NCBI GenBank assembly: GCA_030620995.1
Contig: JAUXIK010000011.1
Span: 1-58,405 of the forward strand
DNA: 58,405 nucleotides
Origin: Candidatus Aegiribacteria sp.
Lineage (GTDB): Bacteria > Fermentibacterota > Fermentibacteria > Fermentibacterales > JCC-6
Direction: 5' to 3'
Positions 47,155-56,510 of this stretch are shown one piece after another. The position numbers and the translations under genes were made by a program. The notes under the pieces are model-generated. The model was not told the DNA's origin and did no database searches. It was given only the letters and a program-made list of their open reading frames with translations. Position 1 is the first letter of the stretch, and every line of letters begins with the position of its first letter.

Positions 47155-47520
47155 ATGATTCAGCAGGAATCCAGACTGAAGGTTGCGGATAATTCCGGCG
47201 CCCGAACGGTACTTTGCATTAAAGTTCTTGGCGGAAGCAAACGCAGATACGCTACAATTGGAGATGTGATTGTAGTAACTGTTAAAGATGCTATTCCCGA
47301 TGGCGCTGTAAAGGCAAGTGAGGTTCGGCGAGCAGTAGTTGTCCGAGTAAAAAAGGAACTTAATCGACCCGATGGAACATCTGTCCGGTTTGGTGACAAC
47401 GCCGCTGTTATCCTTGATGACGCTTACCAGCCGGTAGGCACCAGGATCTTCGGACCTGTGGGCCGTGAACTGCGGGAGCACTTTATGAAAATAGTCTCGC
47501 TCGCTCCGGAGGTGATCTGA
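47155..47520 (+). CDS. rplN: Ribosomal protein L14
   Basis: 121 residues. [20 protein letters not shown], the family N-terminus, and [17 protein letters not shown], the usual end, are present. Sits at the subunit interface. The stop shares one base with rplX. Confidence 0.99.
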   Translation: MIQQESRLKVADNSGARTVLCIKVLGGSKRRYATIGDVIVVTVKDAIPDGAVKASEVRRAVVVRVKKELNRPDGTSVRFGDNAAVILDDAYQPVGTRIFGPVGRELREHFMKIVSLAPEVI

Positions 47521-47837
47521 TGCACATTAAAAAGGGTGACAAAGTGCTGGTTATTTCAGGTGCGGATCGCGGCAAGAATGGAAAAGTGCTTAAAGTATTC
47601 CATGCGAAGAACCGGGCGATTGTAGAAGGATTGAATTTAATAAAAAGGCACACCAGACCATCCTCCCGTAATCAACAGGGAGGAATTATTGAGAAGGAAG
47701 CGCCTATTCACGTAACGAATCTCAGAGTGATCTGTCCCGGTTGTGGTAAAGCCGGGGGAATCAGACGCATCCGGGATGATGAGGGACGTCTTATGCGGAA
47801 CTGTAAACTCTGCAACGAGACCATATCCACCGGTTAG
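47520..47837 (+). CDS. rplX: Ribosomal protein L24
   Basis: 105 residues. [20 protein letters not shown] is the KOW motif; the middle [20 protein letters not shown] and CxxC-like [16 protein letters not shown] pair give a possible metal-binding site at the C-terminus. Starts assembly of 50S. Confidence 0.98.
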   Translation: MHIKKGDKVLVISGADRGKNGKVLKVFHAKNRAIVEGLNLIKRHTRPSSRNQQGGIIEKEAPIHVTNLRVICPGCGKAGGIRRIRDDEGRLMRNCKLCNETISTG

Positions 47838-47847
47838 GGGGTGACTT

Positions 47848-48408
47848 ATGAGAAAGCTTCCCAGACTAGAGAAAATGTACAGGGATGAACTGAGGGACAA
47901 AATGATGAAACGTTTCGAGTATGAAAACGTTAATCGGATCCCCCGCGTTTCAAAGATTGTTCTTAACATGGGTCTTGGAAAAGAAGCCATGGATAACGCA
48001 AACAACCTGAAGAATGCCACTGAGCAGCTTGCCACAATTACCGGTCAGATGCCGGTGGTCGCAAAAGCGAAAAAGTCCATAGCAGGATTTCGCCTTCGGG
48101 AAGGAACTCCTATAGGAGTGTATGTTACTCTCAGGAAAGATAGAATGTGGGAGTTTCTTGATCGATTGATAACCTTTTCAATTCCTCAGGTAAGGGACTT
48201 CAGAGGATTGTCTCCACGTGGATTTGATGGGCGCGGCAACTACAATTTCGGTATTGAAGAACAGGCGATATTCCCTGAAATAAACGTAGACAGTATCGAT
48301 AAATTCAGGGGAATGAACATTACAATAGTAACAACCGCTCCAACGGATGAGGAAGGTCTTGAACTACTGAAGTTTCTTGGCATGCCCTTCATTCGTACCG
48401 GGCGATAA
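47848..48408 (+). CDS. rplE: Ribosomal protein L5
   Basis: 186 residues. [40 protein letters not shown] and [20 protein letters not shown] are family motifs. It binds 5S rRNA and contacts P-site tRNA. Confidence 0.99.
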   Translation: MRKLPRLEKMYRDELRDKMMKRFEYENVNRIPRVSKIVLNMGLGKEAMDNANNLKNATEQLATITGQMPVVAKAKKSIAGFRLREGTPIGVYVTLRKDRMWEFLDRLITFSIPQVRDFRGLSPRGFDGRGNYNFGIEEQAIFPEINVDSIDKFRGMNITIVTTAPTDEEGLELLKFLGMPFIRTGR

Positions 48409-48425
48409 CAGGGGGTGGTGAAAAA

Positions 48426-48611
48426 TTGGCTAGAAAAGCTCTCATAGAAAAACAGAAGAGAACCCCCAAATTCAAGGTAAGGAAATACAACAGGTGCTGC
48501 CTTTGCGGGCGCCCCAGGGGATTCCTGAGAAAATACGGAATTTGTCGAATCTGTTTCCGGGATATGGTTAACAGAGGCCTGCTTCCGGGTATTCGCAAAG
48601 CCAGCTGGTAG
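48426..48611 (+). CDS. rpsN: Ribosomal protein S14, zinc-binding (type Z) form
   Basis: 61 residues with a TTG start and GGGGGTGG upstream. [11 protein letters not shown] start, then CCLCG and CRICF, two CxxC pairs, and end [15 protein letters not shown]. Short zinc form of the 30S-head protein; no zinc-independent copy seen here. Confidence 0.97.
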   Translation: MARKALIEKQKRTPKFKVRKYNRCCLCGRPRGFLRKYGICRICFRDMVNRGLLPGIRKASW

Positions 48612-48624
48612 GGAGGCAAAAAAA

Positions 48625-49020
48625 ATGGCAATGACAGATCCAATAGCCGATATGCTTACCCGGATCAGAAATGCTTCCCGGGCTGAACATAAAATGGTTG
48701 ATATTCCTGCATCCAATTTGAAGATCTCTATTGCAAGAACACTGTATAACGGGGGATTCATCAGGGGGTTCAGGAAAATCGAGGATAGTAAACAAAATAT
48801 GCTGAGAGTTTACCTTGCGTACAGGAACAATCAACCTCTGATTGTTGGGATAAAACGAATATCCAAACCGGGTTGCAGGGTTTACAAAAGTTCGACGGAT
48901 ATTCAGAAGGTAATGGGTGGCCGGGGCATGGCCGTTCTAACAACCCCCAAGGGGATCCTTACGGACTCAGAAGCACGAAGACAGCACGTGGGCGGCGAAG
49001 TTCTGCTCCACGTCTGGTAA
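48625..49020 (+). CDS. rpsH: Ribosomal protein S8
   Basis: 131 residues. MTDPIADMLTRIRNASRAEH and the C-terminal GGRGMAVLTTPKGILTDSEA, GGEVLLHVW are family motifs. 16S platform protein; in E. coli it represses the spc operon. Confidence 0.99.
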   Translation: MAMTDPIADMLTRIRNASRAEHKMVDIPASNLKISIARTLYNGGFIRGFRKIEDSKQNMLRVYLAYRNNQPLIVGIKRISKPGCRVYKSSTDIQKVMGGRGMAVLTTPKGILTDSEARRQHVGGEVLLHVW

Positions 49021-49039
49021 CTGGAAAGGGGAACCTGAT

Positions 49040-49585
49040 ATGTCAAGAATAGGCAGATTACCCATTCCTTTGCCTGACAAGGTAACGTTATCTGAGAAGA
49101 AAAAACTTCTCACGGTTAAAGGACCCAGAGGAGAAATGACTCTGCAGATTCCTTCGGGAATCAAAGTGAAAACCGAAGATGGTTTAGCGATCGTCTCAAC
49201 AAAAGACGAATCGAAAGAGATCAAGATGCTTCACGGTACAACAAGAGCTCATCTGGCAAACAAAATTCAGGGGGTCTCAACTGGACATACTAAAATACTC
49301 ATCGTTCAGGGTAAAGGATTCCAGGCTGAAATCAAGGGTCGCATACTGGAAATGCAGCTTGGTTTTTCGCATAAAGTGCTTTTTGAAATACCTGTTGGCC
49401 TGGTACTGGAGATAAAACCGGGGCAGAACTCATTCACGCTTACTATAAGCGGGAATGACAAACAGCTGGTTGGCGCGTTCAGCTCAGAACTCTATAAAGT
49501 CAAAAAGGTTGAACCGTACAACCTTATCGGTTTTCGCTATTCAGATCAACATGTCAAGCGTAAAGCTGCCAAGACGATAACTTAG
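49040..49585 (+). CDS. rplF: Ribosomal protein L6
   Basis: 181 residues, two-domain layout. MSRIGRLPIPLPDKVTLSE start; second-domain GKGFQAEIKGRILEMQLGFS and GNDKQLVGAFSSELYKVKKV are present. It lies near the factor-binding site. The usual PDPYKGKGI end segment is replaced by EPYNLIGFRYSDQHVKRKAA. Confidence 0.97.
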   Translation: MSRIGRLPIPLPDKVTLSEKKKLLTVKGPRGEMTLQIPSGIKVKTEDGLAIVSTKDESKEIKMLHGTTRAHLANKIQGVSTGHTKILIVQGKGFQAEIKGRILEMQLGFSHKVLFEIPVGLVLEIKPGQNSFTLTISGNDKQLVGAFSSELYKVKKVEPYNLIGFRYSDQHVKRKAAKTIT

Positions 49586-49603
49586 GATAGGAGGAGACAG
49601 GTA

Positions 49604-49966
49604 ATGGCAAAATTGAACAGGAAGCAGCGTCTCCGCCGTCGGCATTTTCATATTCGAAAGAGAGTGAACGGTGTCGCCGAAAAACCGAGACTTCTGGTCA
49701 GAAAATCGATCAGACATATAGAAGCAAGTCTTATTGATGATGTTGCAGGGAAAACAATACTTACAGTAACGAGCAAATCCGGGAGTTTTTCCACAGTGAA
49801 AAAGGAGAGTAAGACTGAACAGGCCTCCAGACTTGGGAAACTCATTGCCGAAAGAGCGAAGGAAAATGGTATTAAGGAAGTGGTCTTTGATCGCGGAGGT
49901 CATCCTTATCACGGAAGAGTCAAGGCGCTAGCGGATAATGCCCGCGAAGCCGGACTCAGGTTTTAG
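49604..49966 (+). CDS. rplR: Ribosomal protein L18
   Basis: 120 residues. [20 protein letters not shown] start, [19 protein letters not shown] and [20 protein letters not shown], with AREAGLRF end, all typical of L18. It binds 5S rRNA. GGAGGAG ribosome site. Confidence 0.98.
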   Translation: MAKLNRKQRLRRRHFHIRKRVNGVAEKPRLLVRKSIRHIEASLIDDVAGKTILTVTSKSGSFSTVKKESKTEQASRLGKLIAERAKENGIKEVVFDRGGHPYHGRVKALADNAREAGLRF

Positions 49967-49983
49967 AAGAGGTGGTCCATCAG

Positions 49984-50538
49984 GTGAGTAATGACAGAAA
50001 GGACAAGACGTCCAGACCGGACAGGAAACGAAGAATATCAAAACTGGAAGAAGCCGGTCTTATTGACAGACTCATAGCGATCAACAGAGTCGCGAAGGTG
50101 ACAAAAGGCGGGAGAAACTTTGGTTTCAATGCCGTTGTTGCTGTCGGTGACGCCAAAGGAAAAGTTGGTGTCGGTCTTGGAAAAGCAACCGAGCTTCCTG
50201 AAGCTATCAGAAAAGCTCAGGATACTGCCAGAAAAAGTATGATAAGTATTCCACTAATTGATAACAGGACTATCCCTCACAGGATACTGGGCAAGAGCGG
50301 TGCCGGAACAGTGATTTTGCGCCCTGCCAGTCCTGGTACCGGTGTTATTGCCGGTGCTGCTGTGAGAGCCATAATGGAATGTGCCGGAATCAAGGATGTA
50401 CTCACGAAGTCTCAGGGTTCGAATAATCCTCATAATGTTGTCAAGGCAACAATGGAAGGATTGAGAGACCTTGTACTTATCGACAGGGTTAGCGGATACC
50501 GGCAGGCGGCAATCGCCAGAAGGAGTACCGATGGCTGA
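49984..50538 (+). CDS. rpsE: Ribosomal protein S5
   Basis: 184 residues from GTG 49984, chosen because GAGGTGG lies 8 nt upstream; a GTG at 49972 is inside that site. [39 protein letters not shown] and [20 protein letters not shown] are family motifs. Decoding fidelity protein. It overlaps rpmD by 8 nt. Confidence 0.98.
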   Translation: MSNDRKDKTSRPDRKRRISKLEEAGLIDRLIAINRVAKVTKGGRNFGFNAVVAVGDAKGKVGVGLGKATELPEAIRKAQDTARKSMISIPLIDNRTIPHRILGKSGAGTVILRPASPGTGVIAGAAVRAIMECAGIKDVLTKSQGSNNPHNVVKATMEGLRDLVLIDRVSGYRQAAIARRSTDG

Positions 50539-50722
50539 CAGGAAACTCAGAATCACTCAGGTGAGAAGCGCAATCGGCCGTTTGGAAGTGCAGAAACGTA
50601 CACTTGAGGCTCTCGGACTGAGACGATTGCAATGTCCCGTCACGCACCAGGACAACCCGCAGATTCGTGGAATGATCAACAGAGTTGCGCATCTGCTGAA
50701 GGTCGAGGAGGTTGACGAATGA
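50531..50722 (+). CDS. rpmD: Ribosomal protein L30
   Basis: 63 residues from ATG 50531, with AAGGAG upstream inside rpsE; a longer in-frame start 60 nt earlier is rejected. [20 protein letters not shown] and [20 protein letters not shown] match L30. Confidence 0.97.
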   Translation: MADRKLRITQVRSAIGRLEVQKRTLEALGLRRLQCPVTHQDNPQIRGMINRVAHLLKVEEVDE

Positions 50723-51162
50723 GACGCTTACAGCATCTGAGACCCGCCAGAGGTGCGGTCAAGCAAACATCCAGGCTGGGTCGCGGCCGCGGAACCGGTA
50801 CCGGCGGAACCAGCGGCAAGGGACATAAGGGGCAAAAGGCCAGGGGAAGTATTCAACCCTGGTTTGAAGGTGGACAGATGCCCATACAGAGGCGAATGAG
50901 CCACAAGGGTTTCAATAACGCACGGTTTGCCAGGAATTATCAGGTTATCAATGTCTGTCATCTGAGTAGATTCAGTGCTGAAAGCGTTGTGACACCTGAC
51001 GATATGAAGAAAGCGGGACTGATCTCATCAAGGTTTCGCCCCGTGAAAATTCTTGGAAAGGGTGAGCTGGATAAAGTTCTTACGGTATGCGCTCACTCTT
51101 TCAGTTCAAAAGCTGTTGAGATTATCAAATCCGCCGGTGGCACGGTGGAGGTTCTCGAATAA
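50719..51162 (+). CDS. rplO: Ribosomal protein L15
   Basis: 147 residues. LRPARGAVKQTSRLGRGRGT start, then the glycine-rich GGTSGKGHKGQKARG and FEGGQMPIQRRMSHKGF, and end AGGTVEVLE. ATGA overlaps rpmD; the stop shares a base with secY. Confidence 0.98.
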   Translation: MRRLQHLRPARGAVKQTSRLGRGRGTGTGGTSGKGHKGQKARGSIQPWFEGGQMPIQRRMSHKGFNNARFARNYQVINVCHLSRFSAESVVTPDDMKKAGLISSRFRPVKILGKGELDKVLTVCAHSFSSKAVEIIKSAGGTVEVLE

Positions 51163-52466
51163 TGCGTGGTTTTGAAAACATCCTGAAAATACCGGAACTG
51201 AGAAAGAAGATATTCTATACATTCATTCTCCTGGCGGTATACAGGGTGGGAGGGCATATCCCTGTTCCGGGGATTGACGGTAACGCGCTGAATCAGGCTT
51301 TCAGCCAGGGCGGCGGACTGATGGGCATGTACGATCTTTTCGTGGGTGGTGCTCTCAAACGCGCGTCCGTGTTTGCGCTTGGAATAATGCCGTACATATC
51401 AGCATCAATCATCATCCAGCTTCTTACATCGGTATTTCCCTATTTTGAGAAACTGAAAAAAGAAGGTGAAGCCGGACGTCAGAAGATGACGGAAATCACC
51501 AGATATGCTACAGTCGTACTGGCATTTATCCAGGGACTTGGAATCTCACAGTATCTGATCGGTCTGAACAGCCAGGGAATGATGATAGTACCGCATCCCG
51601 GTCTGGGGTTCACTGTGCAGACCGTTGTTACAATGATCACGGGAACAATATTTGTCATGTGGCTTGGTGAGCGAATTACCGAACGTGGAATTGGAAACGG
51701 AATCAGCCTTATCATTTTTGCAGGTATAGTCGGAAGGCTTCCCGGAGCGATTGTCTCGATATACCAGGATGTGTTCGTGCTGGAGCAGACCGGATTCATT
51801 ACCGCGATTTTCCTCGGTGTATTCATGTTCGTGGTTGTTGCATTTGTTGTTCTCATGACTGAAGCACAGAGAAGAATCCCTGTTACATACGCTAAACAGG
51901 TAAGAGGCCGAAAAGTTTATGGTGGTCAGAGTACACATATACCGCTCAGACTCAACACAGCCGGGGTTATCCCGGTTATCTTCGCACAGGCATTCATGAT
52001 GTTTCCCAGCAGTATAGCCATGTTCTTCCCCAAGTCCGGGGTTGATACATGGGTCAACTCGCATCTGGCACCTGGAAGTGCTGTATATATAATAATATAT
52101 ACTCTTTTGATCATCCTTTTCGCATATGTCTACACAGCCATAACCTTTAATCCGCAGGATCTGGCTGAAAACATGAAAAAGTATGGCGGGTTCATTCCAG
52201 GGCGTAAACCAGGGAAAAGTACAGCTAAATATATCGAGAAAGTGCTTGTGAGAGTTACACTGCCCGGATCAATATTCCTGGCAGCGATAGCTGTCATGCC
52301 GATGCTCATGAGCAGACATGCAAATGTGAATTTCATGTTCGGCGGTACAAGCCTGCTGATCGTTGTCGGAGTAGCTCTGGAAACACTGCGGCAGATTGAA
52401 ACACATCTTCTCATGCGGCACTACGATGGATTTCTCAGCAAAGGCAAGATAAGAGGACGAAGGTAA
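51162..52466 (+). CDS. secY: Preprotein translocase channel SecY
   Basis: 434 residues, ten membrane helices. RGFENILKIPELRKKIFYTF start, GGALKRASVFALGIMPYISA, FEKLKKEGEAGRQKMTEITR, and the C-terminal loop IPGRKPGKSTAKYIEKVLVR are canonical. It forms the Sec channel with SecE (27058). It would export the many signal-peptide proteins of region 1. It overlaps rplO by one base. Confidence 0.99.
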   Translation: MRGFENILKIPELRKKIFYTFILLAVYRVGGHIPVPGIDGNALNQAFSQGGGLMGMYDLFVGGALKRASVFALGIMPYISASIIIQLLTSVFPYFEKLKKEGEAGRQKMTEITRYATVVLAFIQGLGISQYLIGLNSQGMMIVPHPGLGFTVQTVVTMITGTIFVMWLGERITERGIGNGISLIIFAGIVGRLPGAIVSIYQDVFVLEQTGFITAIFLGVFMFVVVAFVVLMTEAQRRIPVTYAKQVRGRKVYGGQSTHIPLRLNTAGVIPVIFAQAFMMFPSSIAMFFPKSGVDTWVNSHLAPGSAVYIIIYTLLIILFAYVYTAITFNPQDLAENMKKYGGFIPGRKPGKSTAKYIEKVLVRVTLPGSIFLAAIAVMPMLMSRHANVNFMFGGTSLLIVVGVALETLRQIETHLLMRHYDGFLSKGKIRGRR

Positions 52467-52468
52467 TA

Positions 52469-53098
52469 ATGAGGATCATCTTCTTCGGACCACCGGGATC
52501 TGGAAAGGGAACGCAGGCTGACAGGATGTCGAAACGTTATAACCTGCATCACCTCTCAACAGGTCTTCTGCTCCGCGAAGAGATACAAAAAAATTCCGAA
52601 CTTGGGAAGCGTATTCGGAAAATAGTAGAGTCAGGCCATCTGGTCGATGATGCGATCGTGAACGAGGAAGTATTCAGCAAAGTGAAGGAGTATGACCGAT
52701 TCCTGCTGGACGGATATCCCAGAAATCTAATTCAGGCAGAGGATCTTGATGATTATCTTGAAGAAGAGAAAAAACCTCTTTCAGGCGCAATATTTATCAC
52801 AATACCTGATACGGAAGTGATTGAAAGACTCTCCGGGAGGCTTACGTGCTCCCGATGCGGTTTTACCGGAAAGCAGCCGATGTATCACTCTGGAGATGCA
52901 TGCATCAGATGCGGTACTGCACTTATTGAGCGAAATGATGACAGAACCGAAGTAATCGAGCAGAGGCTTGTCCACTACCATGATCTTACAAAGCATCTGG
53001 AGAAGTACTACAATGATCGCCTCTTGATTATTGATGGGATGGGAACTGTCGATCAGGTCACCTTGAGACTGGAAGAAGCTCTGTCTATATGGGAATAA
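52469..53098 (+). CDS. adk: Adenylate kinase (zinc-lid type)
   Basis: 209 residues. P-loop GPPGSGKGTQADRM, then STGLLLREEI (normally STGDMLR, so the conserved Asp is Leu), DGYPRNLIQAEDL, and a four-Cys lid LTCSRCGFTGKQP...ACIRCGTALIERNDD. It interconverts ATP, ADP and AMP. The Asp-to-Leu change sits in the AMP-binding helix and is unusual. It overlaps map by 10 nt. Confidence 0.96.
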   Translation: MRIIFFGPPGSGKGTQADRMSKRYNLHHLSTGLLLREEIQKNSELGKRIRKIVESGHLVDDAIVNEEVFSKVKEYDRFLLDGYPRNLIQAEDLDDYLEEEKKPLSGAIFITIPDTEVIERLSGRLTCSRCGFTGKQPMYHSGDACIRCGTALIERNDDRTEVIEQRLVHYHDLTKHLEKYYNDRLLIIDGMGTVDQVTLRLEEALSIWE

Positions 53099-53832
53099 TA
53101 GCTGGCCGAGATATCAGAATGATGGAAGAAAGCGGTAGAATCGTAAGAAAAGCTCTTGACGAAATGAAAGCTGTAATTGAAATCGGAGTAAGTACAGATG
53201 CTATCGAATGTGTGGGGAGGAAAGTAATAGAAGCAGAAGGAGCTATTCCTTCTTTCCTTGGATACAATGGTTTTCCGGCATGTGTCTGCGTCTCCATTAA
53301 CGATGAAGTGGTTCACGGAATACCTTCCAGAACCAGGATAGTAAAGGATGGCGACCTTGTCAGTATTGACGTAGGAGCGTTCAAGAACGGTTTCCATGGC
53401 GACGCAGCCGATACTATTCCTGTAGGATTACCGGATCCAATTGCATTGCTTCTTATAAAAACTGTTTACGAAGCCCGCGACATAGGCATCGAAGCTGCAA
53501 GGGCCGGGAACACAATTGGAGATATTGGTTCAGTTATTCAGAAGCATGTGGAAGAGAAAGGTTTCAGTGTGGTCAGATCCATGGTAGGGCACGGAATAGG
53601 CAGAAAACTTCATGAACCACCCCAGGTTCCCAATTTCGGAAGAGCGGGCAGGGGAATGAAACTTACTGATGGACTTGCACTTGCGATTGAACCGATGATT
53701 AATATTGGTGGATACAGAGTAAGAACGCTCCACGATAACTGGACGGTTGTTACGGCTGACGGAAGCCTGTCGGCGCATGCGGAACATACGATAATCGTTT
53801 CAGCAGGAAGCCCGTTAATATTGACGGCATGA
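53089..53832 (+). CDS. map: Methionine aminopeptidase, type I
   Basis: 247 residues. It removes the N-terminal Met. Metal ligands are visible in DVGAFKNGFHGDAADT (Asp pair), MVGHGIGRKLHEPPQ (His), IEPMINIGG (Glu) and HAEHTIIV (Glu). CVCVSINDEVVHGIPS is the substrate-pocket segment. The secY-adk-map-infA order is standard. Confidence 0.98.
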   Translation: MGIIAGRDIRMMEESGRIVRKALDEMKAVIEIGVSTDAIECVGRKVIEAEGAIPSFLGYNGFPACVCVSINDEVVHGIPSRTRIVKDGDLVSIDVGAFKNGFHGDAADTIPVGLPDPIALLLIKTVYEARDIGIEAARAGNTIGDIGSVIQKHVEEKGFSVVRSMVGHGIGRKLHEPPQVPNFGRAGRGMKLTDGLALAIEPMINIGGYRVRTLHDNWTVVTADGSLSAHAEHTIIVSAGSPLILTA

Positions 53833-53884
53833 TGATAATTACCAATAATATGCGTTCCGCGGAAAGCGGGCGGAAGGGAAGGAA

Positions 53885-54109
53885 ATGGGGAAAAAGCAGG
53901 GCGTAGTAGCTGATGGAACTGTTGTTGAAACATTACCCAACAGTCAGTGTCGCGTCGAACTGGACAGCCCAGAGGGTCACATTGCCCTGTGCCACGTTTC
54001 CGGGAAGATGAGGATGCACTACATAAGAATACTTGTAGGTGACAGGGTGACGGTTGAATTATCTCCATACGATCTGAACCGTGGCCGAATTATTTACAGG
54101 TACAAGTGA
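53885..54109 (+). CDS. infA: Translation initiation factor IF-1
   Basis: 74 residues, one S1-type OB fold. [20 protein letters not shown] and [20 protein letters not shown], then [10 protein letters not shown], are the family pattern. It blocks the A site during initiation. AAGGGAAGGAA upstream. Confidence 0.98.
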   Translation: MGKKQGVVADGTVVETLPNSQCRVELDSPEGHIALCHVSGKMRMHYIRILVGDRVTVELSPYDLNRGRIIYRYK

Positions 54110-54119
54110 GGATCGAACA

Positions 54120-54236
54120 ATGAAAGTACGCAGTTCAGTCAAAAAAATATGTGAGTACTGCCGAATTGTGCGAAGGCGTGGAAAGATCTATGTGATCTGT
54201 TCTCGAGATCAGAAGCATAAGCAGCGGCAGGGATAA
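54120..54236 (+). CDS. rpmJ: Ribosomal protein L36 (zinc-binding)
   Basis: 38 residues, ATG 54120 to [23 protein letters not shown], ending KHKQRQG. Cys11, Cys14, Cys27 and a His form the C-C-C-H zinc site. The gene lies between infA and rpsM, its normal place. Confidence 0.97.
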   Translation: MKVRSSVKKICEYCRIVRRRGKIYVICSRDQKHKQRQG

Positions 54237-54265
54237 TAGAATTTCGGTAATTACGGAGGTAACCA

Positions 54266-54631
54266 GTGGCAAGAATCTCAGGAGTTGATCTTCCTCGCAA
54301 CAAGCATATTCTTTATGCACTGCCATACATTTTTGGAATCGGTCTGACTTCATCAAAGGAAATACTTGAGAAGACGGGTATTGCTTTCAACGTGAAAACA
54401 GACGATTTGACGGAAAATGAAGTAGCAACGCTCAGAAAGGTCATAGATGCCGACTATAAGGTTGAAGGTGCCCTTAGAGCGGAAATAAACATGAATCGAA
54501 AGAGGCTGATGGACATACGGTGCTATCGTGGAATAAGACATCGCAGGGGGCTCCCTGTCCGTGGCCAGAGAACTCATACAAATGCCCGCACCCGCAAGGG
54601 GCCAAAATTCGGGCACGGTAGAATTCGTTAG
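54266..54631 (+). CDS. rpsM: Ribosomal protein S13
   Basis: 121 residues with GTG start and [45 protein letters not shown] and [17 protein letters not shown] are the family motifs. Contacts tRNA and 23S rRNA in the 30S head. Confidence 0.99.
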   Translation: MARISGVDLPRNKHILYALPYIFGIGLTSSKEILEKTGIAFNVKTDDLTENEVATLRKVIDADYKVEGALRAEINMNRKRLMDIRCYRGIRHRRGLPVRGQRTHTNARTRKGPKFGHGRIR

Positions 54632-54640
54632 GAGGCTGGC

Positions 54641-55057
54641 GTGCCAAAAGGAGCCAAGGCAAAGAGTATAAAGAAGATTGTTAAAAAGAAAAAGGCTGTC
54701 AGGGTTACGGATGTTCATGGTATTGTCCACATAAAGTCATCATTCAACAATACCCTGATAACAATCACTGATCGAAATGGTAACGTTATTGCATGGGCAA
54801 GCGGTGGAACTACAGGAGTAAAAGGTACAAGAAAAGGAACAGCATTTGCTTCAGGGCAAGCTGCTGTACAGGCTTCCGAAAAAGCAATTGAAGCAGGAAT
54901 CAAGAAAGTGGAGATCTGGGTCCGTGGTCCGGGATCCGGACGGGAAGCAGCCGTCAGGGCGCTTCAATCTACTAATCTGGAAGTTACTGCAATCAAGGAT
55001 CAAACCAGGATACCGCATAACGGGTGTCGTCCCTCGAAGCGCCGCCGACGCGGATAA
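54641..55057 (+). CDS. rpsK: Ribosomal protein S11
   Basis: 138 residues with GTG start and [25 protein letters not shown], [15 protein letters not shown] [15 protein letters not shown], and end [12 protein letters not shown] are typical. rpsD, which usually follows, is not here. A 69-nt gap with hairpin GGCCCT (55072-55077) / AGGGCC (55081-55086) leads to rpoA. Confidence 0.99.
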   Translation: MPKGAKAKSIKKIVKKKKAVRVTDVHGIVHIKSSFNNTLITITDRNGNVIAWASGGTTGVKGTRKGTAFASGQAAVQASEKAIEAGIKKVEIWVRGPGSGREAAVRALQSTNLEVTAIKDQTRIPHNGCRPSKRRRRG

Positions 55058-55126
55058 AAGCAGATAATCACGGCCCTGAAAGGGCCTGTAAACACCCGGT
55101 GATAGGTTCCCCGGGAGGAGGATCAG

Positions 55127-56077
55127 ATGGAATTCAAGAGTCTTTATCTTCCTGATATGATCAGGTGGGAAAAAGAGTCACTAACCGATACTTTCGGCAG
55201 ACTCGAGATTACACCCCTGGAACGCGGTTTCGGTCGTACTCTTGGTACTGCTCTGAGACGGGTATTACTGTCTTCGCTTGAAGGATCAGCACCGGTTGCG
55301 GTGAGAATAGAGGGTGTTGAGCATGAGTTCTCAACAATTCCCGGTATTCTACAGGATATTCCCGAAATAGTACTTAACATCAAATCTCTGGTAATCAGGC
55401 TTGAGGGTGACAAACCGGGTTCACTGAAACTGAAAGCAGGAAAAATAGGCAAGTATACGGGTAATGATATCAAGGGAGATAGCCACCTTGAAATCATGAA
55501 CAAGGATCAGGAGATAATCCAGCTTAACAAGAACTGTAAACTCTCCATGGAGATAATTGTCGAACGCGGGAGAGGATTCATTCCCGCGGATGAGTGGAAT
55601 ATCCATGGAAAGGAAGAGAACGCAGGCACAATTCTTCTTGATTCCTGGTTCTGCCCCGTTAAAAGAGTGAATTTTGAAGTTCAGAGCGCCAGGGTGGGTG
55701 ACAGAACAGATTACGATCATCTTATCATGGATGTAATAACTGATGGAAGTATTTCTCCTGAAGATGCTGTTGATACAGCTTGTGAAATTCTTGTCCACCA
55801 TCTGCAGATGATTCCCGGAGGGCTCGAACCGGTGGAGAAACCTGTTGCGATAGTTGAGGAAAAAGACATCAGAGAAGAGACTCTTGCTACTCTGATCGAA
55901 GATACCGGTATTCCCACAAGAATTGCCAATGTACTGAAATCCGAAGGAATTAAGACCGTTAGTGATCTGATAGAGAAGACAAGCAATGAAATACTTAATA
56001 TTGGCGGTTTTGGACCATCATCACTTGAGAAGGTAAATGATATTCTCAAGAAGATCGGTTTTTCAATAAACGACTGA
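55127..56077 (+). CDS. rpoA: RNA polymerase alpha subunit
   Basis: 316 residues with GGGAGGAGG upstream. The N-terminal domain has GFGRTLGTALRRVLLSSLEG and IPGILQDIPEIVLNIKSL. The C-terminal DNA-binding domain has GIPTRIANVLKSEGIKTVSD (with the Arg and Asn used for UP-element contact) and GFGPSSLEKVNDILKKIGF. Both domains are intact. It assembles with rpoB and rpoC of this cluster. Confidence 0.99.
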   Translation: MEFKSLYLPDMIRWEKESLTDTFGRLEITPLERGFGRTLGTALRRVLLSSLEGSAPVAVRIEGVEHEFSTIPGILQDIPEIVLNIKSLVIRLEGDKPGSLKLKAGKIGKYTGNDIKGDSHLEIMNKDQEIIQLNKNCKLSMEIIVERGRGFIPADEWNIHGKEENAGTILLDSWFCPVKRVNFEVQSARVGDRTDYDHLIMDVITDGSISPEDAVDTACEILVHHLQMIPGGLEPVEKPVAIVEEKDIREETLATLIEDTGIPTRIANVLKSEGIKTVSDLIEKTSNEILNIGGFGPSSLEKVNDILKKIGFSIND

Positions 56078-56102
56078 GATACAGTCATCGGGAGAGCGAG
56101 TT

Positions 56103-56498
56103 ATGCGACACAGAAAAAAGATACCCAAGCTGGGCCGAAAGCCCGATGCAAGAAAAAGGCTTCTCCGAAATCTTGTAACCTCACTGATAATTGAGGAGCG
56201 GATCACAACCAGCATGGGAAAGGCAAAAGCAACACGGAGTGCGGTTGAAAAAATTATAACAAAGGGCAGAAAAGATTCCCTCCACTCAAGAAGACAGGTT
56301 GCCGCATCTGTGTATGGCAGCAAGGCTGTTCAGAAGGTATTCGATGTTCTGGGCCCAAGGTATGTCGATCGTAATGGCGGATATACACGATTGCTCAAGC
56401 TTGGACCAAGACATGGTGATGCAGCAGAGGTTTGTATTCTGGAATTCGTTGACTCGCCGGGTTCTGTTACTGTTTCCGGCAAGGACAAGAAGAAGTAA
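56103..56498 (+). CDS. rplQ: Ribosomal protein L17
   Basis: 131 residues. RHRKKIPKLGRKPDARKRLL, NLVTSLIIEERITTSMGKAK and RNGGYTRLLKLGPRHGDAAE, the L17 signatures, end with a short extension (GSVTVSGKDKKK). Last gene of the ribosomal series. Confidence 0.98.
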   Translation: MRHRKKIPKLGRKPDARKRLLRNLVTSLIIEERITTSMGKAKATRSAVEKIITKGRKDSLHSRRQVAASVYGSKAVQKVFDVLGPRYVDRNGGYTRLLKLGPRHGDAAEVCILEFVDSPGSVTVSGKDKKK

Positions 56499-56510
56499 GA
56501 CGGTATCACT

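Noticed and set aside
55058..55126. Hidden rpsD between rpsK and rpoA
   Set aside because: The gap is only 69 nt and contains no S4-like sequence; rpsD must be elsewhere or lost from this locus.
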